Assembly (NCBI RefSeq): GCF_021183625.1
Contig: NZ_CP089214.1
Location: 3,596,001-3,660,000, forward strand
Direction of reading: 5' to 3'
Origin: Nocardia asteroides
GTDB lineage: Bacteria > Actinomycetota > Actinomycetes > Mycobacteriales > Mycobacteriaceae
Length of the DNA: 64,000 bases
Of this stretch, positions 42,632 through 51,159 are shown in pieces (the stretch's first letter is position 1; the number at the start of each line of letters is the position of its first letter). Under the pieces are notes generated by a model. That model saw nothing but the letters and a program-made list of their open reading frames with translations, ran no database searches and had not been told where the DNA came from. Position numbers and translations under genes: made by a program.

Positions 42632-42639
42632 GACCAGCG

Positions 42640-43698
42640 ATGAGCAATCTGTCGACCCGGATCGATCTGGCGCTGCTCGGTGTCCGCGTCGACGCGCCGG
42701 TCTCGCGGCGCGCGGGCGCGGGGCCGAGCGATGACGGGCACGTGCTCATCGGGGGCGTCGGCGCGGCGATTCCCCTGCGATCGGACAGCCCGTACTCGGT
42801 GCGGGACAACAGGTTGCTGCTGGACGGTGCCGATCTGGGGCTCGAGGTCGAGCCGGTCCGCAGGCCCGCCTTCTACGACCTGCGCACCGCCGACGGGGTC
42901 GGCTACGACAAGATCGCCCGGCTGCACGGCAAAGACGTGCTCGCCACGACCGTCGTGCAGACCTGCATCCGGTACGGCGCGGAGCAGCGCTGCCGGTTCT
43001 GCGCCATCGAGGCGTCGCTGGCCGCCGGTGACACCGTCGCGGTGAAGCGGCCGGAGCAGCTGGCCGAGGTCGCGGCGGCCGCGGTGCGGCTGGACGGGGT
43101 GCGGCAGATGGTGATGACCACCGGCACCTCGGCGGCGAAGGACCGCGGGGCGCGGCACCTGGCCCGCTGTGTGCGGGCGGTCAAGGCGGCGGTGCCCGAG
43201 CTGGCGATCCAGGTGCAGTGCGAGCCGCCGGGTGACCTGGCGACGCTCTCCGAGCTGCGCGAAGCGGGCGCCGATGCCATCGGCATCCACGTGGAGTCGC
43301 TGGACGACGCGGTGCGCGCCCGCTGGATGCCGGGCAAGGCGACGGTTCCGCTGGCCGAGTACCGGGCCGCGTGGGCGGAGGCGGTCCGGGTCTTCGGCCG
43401 CAACCAGGTCTCGACCTACCTGCTGGTCGGCTTGGGCGAGGATCCGGACGAGCTGGTGGCGGGGGCGGCCGAGCTGATCGAGCTCGGGGTCTACCCGTTC
43501 GTCGTCCCCTTCCGCCCGCTGGCCGGGACGCTCGCCGTTGCCGTCGACCGGGCGGTGGCGCCGCCGTCCGCGCTGGTGCGCGACGTGACCGTCCGGGTCG
43601 GCGCCCTGCTCGAGGCGGCCGGGATGCGGGGGTCCGGCCAGAAGGCGGGCTGCGCCGCCTGCGGAGCCTGCAGCCTCCTGCAGAACGCCGGAGGGTGA
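42640..43698 (+). CDS. nitD: Nit1C radical SAM protein NitD (MSMEG_0568 family)
   Basis: A 352-residue radical SAM protein. TCIRYGAEQRCRFCAIE supplies a Cys-x7-Cys-x2-Cys arrangement for the SAM-bound 4Fe-4S cluster, a variant of the usual Cx3Cx2C. A C-terminal GCAACGACSL adds three more Cys that could bind a second cluster. The barrel reads VMTTGTSAAKDRG, IQVQCEPPGDL, DAIGIHVESLDD and STYLLVGLGEDP. It lies eight bases after nitB and two bases before the next gene. Its reaction in the cluster is unknown. Confidence 0.88.
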   Translation: MSNLSTRIDLALLGVRVDAPVSRRAGAGPSDDGHVLIGGVGAAIPLRSDSPYSVRDNRLLLDGADLGLEVEPVRRPAFYDLRTADGVGYDKIARLHGKDVLATTVVQTCIRYGAEQRCRFCAIEASLAAGDTVAVKRPEQLAEVAAAAVRLDGVRQMVMTTGTSAAKDRGARHLARCVRAVKAAVPELAIQVQCEPPGDLATLSELREAGADAIGIHVESLDDAVRARWMPGKATVPLAEYRAAWAEAVRVFGRNQVSTYLLVGLGEDPDELVAGAAELIELGVYPFVVPFRPLAGTLAVAVDRAVAPPSALVRDVTVRVGALLEAAGMRGSGQKAGCAACGACSLLQNAGG

Positions 43699-43699
43699 G

Positions 43700-45307
43700 A
43701 TGTCAGCGATCTCAGCCCACACCGCGGGCCAGGCGGGCGCGGTTGCCCGCGAACCGAACATTCCCGCAGCTCCGGCCGCACCGGCGCACGCCCCCACGGC
43801 CGAAATCAGCCCGGCTCCAGGCACCCGGCCCCACCCCACGGCCGAAATCGGTCGAGCCGCGGAACGCGACGCGATACACCGCGCGATGAGCTGGAGCGAC
43901 CTGCTCAACGGCGCGCACCGAGGCCGAGCACCCGACTTCAGCGTGCTCACCGGCCCGGCCCCCGACCCGTTCCTGATCCACCGCGCCGAGGAAGCCGACC
44001 TCCGCGCCTACCGGAATCTGCGCCGCGCGGCCTTCGTTCACGACCAAGCCCTGTTCGCCGGGTCGGACCGCGACGACCTGGACGACGACCCTCGCACGAT
44101 CGTGCTGGTGGCGAAAGCCCAGGACAGCACCGTCCTGGGCGGCGTCCGCCTGGCCCCCGCCACCGACCCCGACATCGGCTGGTGGACCGGCAGCCGCCTG
44201 GTCGTCCACCCGCACCTGCGCACCGCGGGCGTCGGCGCCGCCCTGGTCCGTGCCGCCTGCGCGCACGCCGAGAACGCGGACGTCCTCCGCTTCGAGGCCA
44301 CCGTCCAGGCCGCCCACGCGAAACTCTTCGCCCGCCTCGGCTGGGAACGCCTGGGCGACACCGCGATCAACGGCAGACCGCACGTCGCCGTGCGCTGGCC
44401 GATCGACCGCGTCGAACGGCTGACCAACGCCACGAAGGCACTGCTCGCCGAGGTCCTCGCGCCCCTGGCGACCGAGAACAACCTCGGCGGCACCGGCTTC
44501 CGCGGTGACGACGGCGCCCCCGTGCCCGGCAGCGACCTGATCGCCGCCTGCGACGCCATCCTCCCGTCGATGGTCGAGCGCGACCCCGAGTGGGCAGGCT
44601 GGTGCGCGGTCCTGGTCAACCTCAACGACCTCGCCGCCATGGGCGCCGACCCGGTCGGGCTGCTCGACGCCGTCGGCGCGCCGACCCGCTCGACGCTCAC
44701 CGCGATCGTGCGCGGCCTCGCCGCCGCGGCGAGGGCCTGGGATGTGCCGGTCCTCGGCGGCCACACCCAGCTCGGCGTCCCCGCGGCACTCTCGGTGACG
44801 GCGCTCGGCCGCACCGCGACCCCGGTGCGCGGCGGCGGCGGCCGCCCCGGCCACGAACTGCGGCTGACCGCCGACACCGAGGGCGGCTGGCGCCCGGGAT
44901 ACCACGGCCGCCAGTGGGATTCGACCTCCCGGCGCAGCGGCGCGGAGCTGCGCGCGCTGGGCCGGGTGGTCGCCTGGGCCGCCCCGGCCGCCGCGAAGGA
45001 CGTCAGCATGGCGGGCATCGCGGGCACCACCGGCATGCTCGCCGAGGCGAGCGGGCTCGGCGCGGAGCTGGACGTCGCCCGTATCCCCCGGCCCGAGCAG
45101 GCCGCCGTCGGCGCCTGGCTCACCTGCTTCCCCGGCTTCGCCATGCTCACCGCGGACCGCCCCGGCACCCCCGCACCCGCCACCGGCCCGGCCCGCTCCG
45201 CCGTCTGCGGCCGGCTGGTCCCCGGCGGCGGGGTGCGGCTGCGCTGGCCGGACGGCGCGACGACGACGGCGGTGCCAGGCACCGTCACTGGATTGGGAGA
45301 ATCATGA
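43700..45307 (+). CDS. NitE-NitF fusion: GNAT acyltransferase plus AIR synthase-like domain (MSMEG_0567 family)
   Basis: A 535-residue fusion. Residues 1-62 are a low-complexity Ala/Pro extension with a short internal repeat around PTAEI. Residues ~90-230 form a GNAT acetyltransferase domain (PFLIHRAEEADLRAYRNLRR, SRLVVHPHLRTAGVGAALV with the CoA loop, AKLFARLGWERLGD). Residues ~240-530 are AIR synthase (PurM)-like: NNLGGTGFRGDDGAPVPGSD, NLNDLAAMGADPVGLLD, VLGGHTQLG. In many Nit1C clusters these are separate genes. GGAGG precedes ATG 43700; ATG 43886 is an alternative that drops the extension. It overlaps the nitrilase gene by four bases. Confidence 0.87.
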   Translation: MSAISAHTAGQAGAVAREPNIPAAPAAPAHAPTAEISPAPGTRPHPTAEIGRAAERDAIHRAMSWSDLLNGAHRGRAPDFSVLTGPAPDPFLIHRAEEADLRAYRNLRRAAFVHDQALFAGSDRDDLDDDPRTIVLVAKAQDSTVLGGVRLAPATDPDIGWWTGSRLVVHPHLRTAGVGAALVRAACAHAENADVLRFEATVQAAHAKLFARLGWERLGDTAINGRPHVAVRWPIDRVERLTNATKALLAEVLAPLATENNLGGTGFRGDDGAPVPGSDLIAACDAILPSMVERDPEWAGWCAVLVNLNDLAAMGADPVGLLDAVGAPTRSTLTAIVRGLAAAARAWDVPVLGGHTQLGVPAALSVTALGRTATPVRGGGGRPGHELRLTADTEGGWRPGYHGRQWDSTSRRSGAELRALGRVVAWAAPAAAKDVSMAGIAGTTGMLAEASGLGAELDVARIPRPEQAAVGAWLTCFPGFAMLTADRPGTPAPATGPARSAVCGRLVPGGGVRLRWPDGATTTAVPGTVTGLGES

Positions 45308-46206
45308 ACGACACCACCATCTCGGTGGCGGCCGCCGAATTCGGCCGCGACATGGAGACCTGCTACCGCACCATCGCCGAACTCGCCGACACCGCACGGC
45401 AGCGCGGCAGCAGCCTGCTGGTCCTGCCCGAGGCATGCCTCGGCGGGTACCTGCCCAGCCTCGGCGGCGGCGACGAGAGCCGGGAGGCGAGGGAGCGCCG
45501 GCTGCGCAGCTTGCCGCCCGCGCTGGAGCTGGACGGCCCCGAGCTGCGCCGGGTCGCCGAGATCGCCGGTGACCTCGTCATCACGCTCGGCTTCTGCGAG
45601 GCCGACGGCGACGCCAGGTACAACGCCGCGGTCACGCTGCACGGCGACGGCGTGCTCGGCAGCTACCGCAAGGTGCACCAGCCGCTCGGCGAGAACCTCT
45701 GCTACAGCGCCGGTTCGGAGTACCGCGCCTTCGACACGCCGGTCGGCCGGATGGGCATGCAGATCTGCTACGACAAGGCCTTCCCGGAGGCGGCGCGGGC
45801 GCTGGCGCTGGACGGCGCCGAGATCGTCACCTCGCTCTCCGCCTGGCCCACCGCGCGCACCGCGACGGTGGAGCGGCTGGAGGACGACCGCTGGCTGCAC
45901 CGCTTCGACATCTTCGACCGGGCCCGCGCGGTGGAGAACCAGCTGATCTGGGTGGCCTCCAACCAGGCGGGGACCTTCGGCTCGCTGCGCTTCGTCTGCA
46001 GCGCCAAGATCGTCGGGCCGGGCGGCGAGATCCTGGCCACCACCGGGGTGCACCCGGGGCTGGCGACCGCGACCGTCGACGTGGCCGAGGCGCTGGAGCG
46101 GGCCCGCGGCGGCGGCATGTACAACCTGCGCGACCGGCGGCCGGAGCTGTACCACAGCGTGGTGCGCGAGCACGGCGTCACCGGGCGGGCGGCCGTCCAT
46201 GTCTGA
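45304..46206 (+). CDS. nitC: Nit1C nitrilase NitC (Nit6803-like)
   Basis: A 300-residue carbon-nitrogen hydrolase with the full catalytic triad: Glu in LVLPEACLGGY, Lys in SYRKVHQPLGE and Cys in MGMQICYDKAFPE, followed by LSAWPTART and the ENQLIWVASNQ oligomer strand. Family members hydrolyse nitriles to acids and ammonia; in Nit1C clusters the nitrilase is needed for cyanide assimilation. It starts at ATG 45304 overlapping the previous stop and overlaps the flavoprotein gene by eight bases. Confidence 0.9.
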   Translation: MNDTTISVAAAEFGRDMETCYRTIAELADTARQRGSSLLVLPEACLGGYLPSLGGGDESREARERRLRSLPPALELDGPELRRVAEIAGDLVITLGFCEADGDARYNAAVTLHGDGVLGSYRKVHQPLGENLCYSAGSEYRAFDTPVGRMGMQICYDKAFPEAARALALDGAEIVTSLSAWPTARTATVERLEDDRWLHRFDIFDRARAVENQLIWVASNQAGTFGSLRFVCSAKIVGPGGEILATTGVHPGLATATVDVAEALERARGGGMYNLRDRRPELYHSVVREHGVTGRAAVHV

Positions 46207-47482
46207 GCAGCTCGCCCCCACCCTCTGCCCGCCGCGGGTGCGGCAGCACGACGTGATCGTGGTCGGCGCGGGCCAGGCCGGGCTCGCGGTGAGCTGGCAC
46301 CTGACCCGCCGCGGCATCGACCACCTGCTGCTGGAGCGCGACACCGTCGCGCACGAGTGGCGCGACGGCCGCTGGGACAACTTCACCCTGGTCACCCCGA
46401 ACTGGCAGTGCGTCCTGCCCGGGTACGCCTACGACGGCCCCGACCCGGACGGCTTCATGGCGCGCGACGAGGTCTACCGCTTCGTCCGCGGCTACGCCGA
46501 CAGCTTCGGCGCGCCGGTGCTGGAGCACGCCGGGGTACACGCGGTGACCAGGGCGCCGCGCGGCGGCTACGACCTGGAGACCGAGGCGGGCAGCTTCCAC
46601 GCGAACCAGGTGGTGGTCGCGACCGGCGGCTACCACGTGCCGACGGTGCCGCGCTTCGCCGAGCGGCTGCCCGCGGCGATCACCCAGCTGCACTCCGCCG
46701 AGTACCGCAGCCCGGCGGCGCTGCCCGCGGGCGCGGTGCTGGTGGTCGGCACCGGGCAGTCCGGCGCGCAGATCGCCGAGGACCTGCACCTGGCCGGGCG
46801 CGAGGTGCACCTCGCGGTCGGCAACGCACCCCGGGTCGCCCGCTTCTATCGGGGCCGCGACTGCGTCGCCTGGCTGCACGACATGGGGCACTACGATGTC
46901 CCGATCGACGACCAGCCCGGCGGCATCGGCAAGCGGGAGAACACCAACCACTACGTCACCGGCCGGGACGGCGGCCGCGACATCGACCTGCGCCGCTTCG
47001 CGCTGGAGGGCATGGCGCTCTACGGCCGGATGACCGGGCTCGACCCGGACGGCACCGCCCGCTTCGACAGCTCGCTGGAGCGCTCCCTGGACGCCGCCGA
47101 CGCGGTCGCCGACGGCATCAAGAACGCCATCGACGGCTACATCGCCCGCGCCGGCATCGACGCGCCGATCGAGCCGCGCTACACCCCGGTGTGGCGGCCG
47201 GAGCACGAGCGCACCGCGCTCGACCTGCGCGCGGCCGGGATCTCGACGGTGGTGTGGTCGGTCGGCTTCCGCACCGACTACCGCTGGCTGCGGGCGGGCG
47301 TCTTCGACGGCGAGGGCCACCCGTGCCACAACCGCGGCGTCACCACCTCGCCCGGGCTCTACTTCGTCGGGCTGCCCTGGCTGCACACCTGGGGCTCGGG
47401 GCGGTTCGCGGCGATCGCGCGGGACGCCGAGTACCTGGCCGAGCGGATCGCGGCGGCGGCGACCGCCACCGTCGCGGCCTGA
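46199..47482 (+). CDS. nitH: Nit1C flavin-dependent oxidoreductase NitH (MSMEG_0569 family)
   Basis: A 427-residue flavin-containing monooxygenase-like protein. VIVVGAGQAGLAVSWHL binds FAD; VLVVGTGQSGAQIAEDL binds NAD(P)H; WRDGRWDNFTLVTPNWQ and GLPWLHTWGSGRF are family landmarks. It would oxidise a small cyano- or nitrogen-containing intermediate, but its substrate is unproved. It overlaps the nitrilase gene by eight bases and precedes the second nitrilase-like gene by nine bases. Confidence 0.88.
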   Translation: MSEQLAPTLCPPRVRQHDVIVVGAGQAGLAVSWHLTRRGIDHLLLERDTVAHEWRDGRWDNFTLVTPNWQCVLPGYAYDGPDPDGFMARDEVYRFVRGYADSFGAPVLEHAGVHAVTRAPRGGYDLETEAGSFHANQVVVATGGYHVPTVPRFAERLPAAITQLHSAEYRSPAALPAGAVLVVGTGQSGAQIAEDLHLAGREVHLAVGNAPRVARFYRGRDCVAWLHDMGHYDVPIDDQPGGIGKRENTNHYVTGRDGGRDIDLRRFALEGMALYGRMTGLDPDGTARFDSSLERSLDAADAVADGIKNAIDGYIARAGIDAPIEPRYTPVWRPEHERTALDLRAAGISTVVWSVGFRTDYRWLRAGVFDGEGHPCHNRGVTTSPGLYFVGLPWLHTWGSGRFAAIARDAEYLAERIAAAATATVAA

Positions 47483-47491
47483 GGGGCGGCG

Positions 47492-48340
47492 ATGCCGACC
47501 ACCAGGATCGCCGCGCTCGCCGGGCACTTCGGCGCCGACATCGGCCGCGCGCTGGAGAAACTGGACGGCATCGTCGAGCGGCTGCACGCCCAGCGCGTCG
47601 AGCTGCTCGTTCTGCCGGACGCCACGCTCGGCGGCTACATCGGCGACCTGCGCAACCCCGACCCGGCGACCGGCCCCGAGGCGATCGACCCGGACGGCCC
47701 CGAGCTGCGCCGGGTCAGGGAGATGGCGCGGCACATGACGATCTGCGTCGGCTACGCCGAGCGCGACGGCGAGCGCAGGTACAACGCCGCCGTCTGCCTG
47801 ACCGGGGACGGCATCCTCGGCAGGCACCGCAAGGTGCACCAGCCCGCGGGCGAGCACCTGGCCTACGCCCCCGGGGACGGCTTCCACGCCTTCGACACCC
47901 CGGTCGGCCGGATGGGCATGCTCATCGACTACGACAAGACCTTCCCGGAGGCGGCGCGCACACTGGCGCTGGACGGGGCCCAGGTGATCGCCGCGCTCTC
48001 CGCCTGGCCGGCCAGTGTCACCGATCGGGCCTCCCGATTGCCGAACGATCGCCAGGCCCGGCTCTTCGACCTGTACGACCAGGCGCGGGCGGCGGAGAAC
48101 CAGGTGGTGCTGGTGTCGTCGAACCAGACCGGGGTCACCGGGAACCTGCGGTTCCTCGGGCAGGCCAAGGTGGTCGGCCCCGGCGGCGACGTGCTGGCCA
48201 AGACCTGGTCCAAGGGCGGGCTCGCGGTGGCCGACATCGACGTGGCGGGCGAGGTCGAGCGGTCCCGCCGGGTGCTGCACCACCTGGCCGAGCGGCGGGT
48301 CGGCAGCTACCCGAACCTGCTCAGGGAGAAGGCCTTCTGA
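47492..48340 (+). CDS. Nitrilase-superfamily protein lacking the catalytic Cys and Glu
   Basis: A 282-residue paralogue of NitC along its whole length: LVLPDATLGGY, GRHRKVHQPAGE, MGMLIDYDKTFPE, LSAWPASVTD, ENQVVLVSSNQTG. The Lys is kept, but the catalytic Glu is Asp (PDAT) and the catalytic Cys is Asp (LIDYDK instead of QICYDK). The codons read GAC in both cases. Classical thiol-based hydrolysis is therefore impossible; it may be a regulatory or structural partner of NitC, or have a different activity. It is coupled to the glycosyltransferase gene by TGATG. Frame and codon use look intact, arguing against decay. Confidence 0.85.
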   Translation: MPTTRIAALAGHFGADIGRALEKLDGIVERLHAQRVELLVLPDATLGGYIGDLRNPDPATGPEAIDPDGPELRRVREMARHMTICVGYAERDGERRYNAAVCLTGDGILGRHRKVHQPAGEHLAYAPGDGFHAFDTPVGRMGMLIDYDKTFPEAARTLALDGAQVIAALSAWPASVTDRASRLPNDRQARLFDLYDQARAAENQVVLVSSNQTGVTGNLRFLGQAKVVGPGGDVLAKTWSKGGLAVADIDVAGEVERSRRVLHHLAERRVGSYPNLLREKAF

Positions 48341-49401
48341 TGCGGGTCGCGCTGCTCACCTACTCGACCAAGCCGCGCGGCGGCGTCGTGCACACCCTGA
48401 ATCTGGCCGAGGCGCTGGCCGACGCCGGGGCCGAGGTCACGCTCTGGACCCTCGGGCGCGGCGGTGACCAGGGGTTCTTCCGGCCGGTGCGGGCGGGGGT
48501 GCGGGTCGAGGTGGTGCCGTTCGCCGCGCGCGATGGCGAGGGGGTCGGGCCGCGGATCCTGCGCTCGATCGAGGTGCTGCGCGCCGCCTTCGACCCGGCC
48601 GGGTACGACATCGTGCACGCCCAGGACTGCATCAGCGCCAACGCCGTCGGCCGCTGCGTGCGCACCATCCACCACCTGGACACCTTCAGCACGCCGGAGC
48701 TGGTGCGCTGCCACGAGCGCGCGGTGGTCGAGCCGTACGCGCGGATCTGCGTCTCCCGCGCGGTCGCCGACGAGGTGCGCGCGGGGTGGGGGTTCACGCC
48801 GACGGTGATCCCGAACGGCGTCGAGTACGAGCGGTTCGCGGCGGCGGCGCCGGACCGGCGGCTCGGGCGCTACGTGCTCGCGGTCGGCGGGATCGAGCCG
48901 CGCAAGGGCAGTATCGACCTGCTGGAGGCATTCGCCCGGCTGCCCGCGGGCCCGCGGCTGGTGTTCGCCGGGGGCGAGACGCTCTTCGACTACCGCGCGT
49001 ACCGGGCCGAGTTCGACCGGCGCGCCGCCGAACTCGGGGTCGAGCCGCTGGTACTCGGCCCGGTGCCGCACGACGAGCTGCCCGGCTTGGTGGCCGGGGC
49101 CGAGGTGCTCGGGTTCCTCTCCACCAAGGAGGGTTTCGGGCTGGCGGCGATGGAGGCGCTCGCAGCCGGGGTCCCGGTGGTGTCGAGGGAGTTGCCGGTG
49201 CTGCGCGAGGTCTTCGGCGATGCCGTCACCTACGCGCGGGATGTCGCCGAGGCGGCGGTGCTGCTGGGGCAGGCGCGGGAGCCGTCGCCGGAGCGCCGGG
49301 AAGCGGGGCGCGCGCTGGCCCGCGGCTACGACTGGGCCGCCGCCGCAGCCGCGCACCTGGCGTTCTACCGGCAGCTCACGCCCGCCGACGCGCTGCGGTA
49401 G
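48340..49401 (+). CDS. Glycosyltransferase (GT4-like, MSMEG_0565 family)
   Basis: A 353-residue GT-B glycosyltransferase: KPRGGVVHTLNLAEAL (acceptor domain), VHAQDCISANAVGR, VIPNGVEYERF, LAVGGIEPRKGSIDLLEAF and FLSTKEGFGLAAMEALAAGVPV, the GT4 donor-binding E-x7-E region. It recurs next to Nit1C-like clusters as the MSMEG_0565 family. It overlaps the previous gene by one base, so it belongs to the operon. Why a glycosyltransferase is in a nitrile/cyanide cluster is unclear. Confidence 0.87.
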   Translation: MRVALLTYSTKPRGGVVHTLNLAEALADAGAEVTLWTLGRGGDQGFFRPVRAGVRVEVVPFAARDGEGVGPRILRSIEVLRAAFDPAGYDIVHAQDCISANAVGRCVRTIHHLDTFSTPELVRCHERAVVEPYARICVSRAVADEVRAGWGFTPTVIPNGVEYERFAAAAPDRRLGRYVLAVGGIEPRKGSIDLLEAFARLPAGPRLVFAGGETLFDYRAYRAEFDRRAAELGVEPLVLGPVPHDELPGLVAGAEVLGFLSTKEGFGLAAMEALAAGVPVVSRELPVLREVFGDAVTYARDVAEAAVLLGQAREPSPERREAGRALARGYDWAAAAAAHLAFYRQLTPADALR

Positions 49402-49422
49402 CGACCGAGTGTCTCCCGGTCG
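49402..49422 (+). terminator. Weak hairpin after nit operon
   Basis: CGACCG and CGGTCG can form a 6-bp stem around AGTGTCTCC just past the glycosyltransferase stop. There is no T-run; this is a weak candidate terminator for the nit operon. Confidence 0.35.
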
Positions 49423-49480
49423 GCCCCTCCCACGCCGCGGGGCGATGTAATCTGGGTCACACAACCCTCGGGAGGTCGCC

Positions 49481-49948
49481 GTGCCCTGCGATCGAATGCT
49501 CATCGCCTACGACGGTTCCGACAACGCCAAGCGCGCCATCACCTACGCCGGCCGCTTCCTCAGCGCCGAGAAGGCGGTCGTGCTCACCGCGTGGGAGCCG
49601 ATGGTGCGCCAGGCCGCCCGGCTCTCCGGGCTCTCCGGCGTCATGCAGCCGGAGTGGGTGCCGGAGGACGAGATCGAGGACATCGCCTACCAGGACGCGC
49701 GGGCGGTCAACGCCGAGGGGCTGCACCTGGCCCGGCTCGCCGGGCTCAATGCCGAGGCGCGCACCGAGGAGTCGAGCACCACCATCTGGAACGCCATCGT
49801 CGAGTGCGCCGACGAGCTCGACGTCGACATCATCGTGGCGGGCACCCGCGGCTCCACCGGGCTGCGCGCGCTGCTGCGCAGCAGCGTCGCCGACGCCGTG
49901 CTCAAGCACTGCCACCGGCCTGTGTTGCTGGTCCCACCGGGGCGGTGA
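49481..49948 (+). CDS. Universal stress protein
   Basis: A 155-residue USP-fold protein. RMLIAYDGSDNAKRAITYAGRFL is the N-terminal strand with the ADG-like motif; DIIVAGTRGSTGLRALLRSSVADAVLKH holds the ATP-binding Gly-x2-Gly loop; it closes CHRPVLLVPPG. It likely binds ATP and acts in stress or dormancy physiology. GTG 49481 follows GGGAGG. It is monocistronic between the nit cluster and the isochorismate synthase gene. Confidence 0.88.
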   Translation: MPCDRMLIAYDGSDNAKRAITYAGRFLSAEKAVVLTAWEPMVRQAARLSGLSGVMQPEWVPEDEIEDIAYQDARAVNAEGLHLARLAGLNAEARTEESSTTIWNAIVECADELDVDIIVAGTRGSTGLRALLRSSVADAVLKHCHRPVLLVPPGR

Positions 49949-49977
49949 CCCGTTCCGGCCGTTCTAAGGTCGGAGCT

Positions 49978-51069
49978 ATGACATCGTTCCTGCTCGCCAC
50001 TCCGGCCGAGGTGCTGCGCGCGTACGGGACGCGCGCGGGATTCACCGATCCGGCGGCGGCCGCGGCGGCGCTGCGCGGCGGTGACCCGGTGGTCGGCGCG
50101 CTGCCCTTCGACCCGCGCAGGCCCGCGGCGCTGATCGTGCCGGAGCGGCTGGAGCGGAGCGCGCCCGGCCCGGTCGCCGCGGTGACGCTGCCCCCGCTGC
50201 GGGTAGTGGCCGAGCTGCCGTCGCCGGACGAGCACATCGCGCGGGTGACCAAGCTGGTCGAGCAGATCGGCGACCCGGCCGACCCGCTGCGCAAGGTGGT
50301 GGCCGCGCGCTCGGTGCTGGTCGGCACCGAAGCGCGGCGGATCGACCCGCAGGACGTGGCGGCGCGGCTGCGGCAGCGACATCCGGGCGCGCACGTCTTC
50401 GTCGCGGATCTCGCGGTGGCGGGGCGGCCGGGGGACGCGGTGGTCGGGGCGTCGCCGGAGGTGCTGGTGGCGCGGCGCGGCGGGGTCGTCTCGCTGCGGC
50501 CGCTGGCGGGCACGGTGCCCCGGCTCGCCGACCCGGTGGCCGACGCGCAGCGGGCGGAGGAGCTGCGGGCCGACGCCAAGAACCTGGCGGAGCACGCCTA
50601 CGTGGTGGAGTGGATCCGGGAGCGGCTCGCGCCCGTCTGCCGGACGCTGCGCATCCCGGAGCGGCCGGAGCTGGTGCGCACCGACGCGGTCTGGCACCTG
50701 GCCTCGCCGATCGACGGCACGCTCGCCGACCCGGCGCCGAGCGCGCTCGAGCTCGCGGTGCTGCTGCACCCGACCCCCGCCGTCTGCGGCACCCCGACGC
50801 TCGCCGCGCTGGACCGGGTGGTCGACGCCGAGGAGGATCGCGGGTTCTACGGCGGCGCGGTCGGCTGGTGCACGCCGGACGGGGACGGGGAGTGGGTGGT
50901 CGCGATCCGCAGCGCGGAGATCGCGGCCGACGGGCACACGCTGCGCGCCTTCGCGGGCGGCGGCATCGTCGCCGGTTCCGACCCGCGCAGCGAACTGGAC
51001 GAGACCACCGCGAAACTGCGCACCCTGCTCGGCGCGCTGGACTGCCCGGTGCCCGCAGGCCGAACGTGA
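49978..51069 (+). CDS. Isochorismate synthase (chorismate-binding enzyme)
   Basis: A 363-residue chorismate-utilising enzyme of EntC/DhbC/MenF size. RKVVAARSVLV is the beta strand with a conserved Lys, EVLVARRGGVVSLRPLAGTVPR holds the chorismate-binding region, DAKNLAEHAYVVEWI the Glu-rich helix, LLHPTPAVCGTPTLAAL the substrate loop and GFYGGAVGWC the Mg-binding end. It converts chorismate to isochorismate, entering salicylate siderophore or menaquinone synthesis. No siderophore or menaquinone gene lies next to it. Confidence 0.87.
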   Translation: MTSFLLATPAEVLRAYGTRAGFTDPAAAAAALRGGDPVVGALPFDPRRPAALIVPERLERSAPGPVAAVTLPPLRVVAELPSPDEHIARVTKLVEQIGDPADPLRKVVAARSVLVGTEARRIDPQDVAARLRQRHPGAHVFVADLAVAGRPGDAVVGASPEVLVARRGGVVSLRPLAGTVPRLADPVADAQRAEELRADAKNLAEHAYVVEWIRERLAPVCRTLRIPERPELVRTDAVWHLASPIDGTLADPAPSALELAVLLHPTPAVCGTPTLAALDRVVDAEEDRGFYGGAVGWCTPDGDGEWVVAIRSAEIAADGHTLRAFAGGGIVAGSDPRSELDETTAKLRTLLGALDCPVPAGRT

Positions 51070-51159
51070 GCAAAAGCGGCCCGTATCCCCGCGCGAACGT
51101 CACGGGCTGCTAGGTTGGCCCGGAACACGTGCCTGCCCCTTCCGTATTGGAGTACCGCG

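Noticed and set aside
42631..49401. NitG (MSMEG_0570-type) gene within the nit operon
   Set aside because: Genes are overlapping or spaced by at most nine bases; there is no space and no alternative-frame ORF with fitting character.
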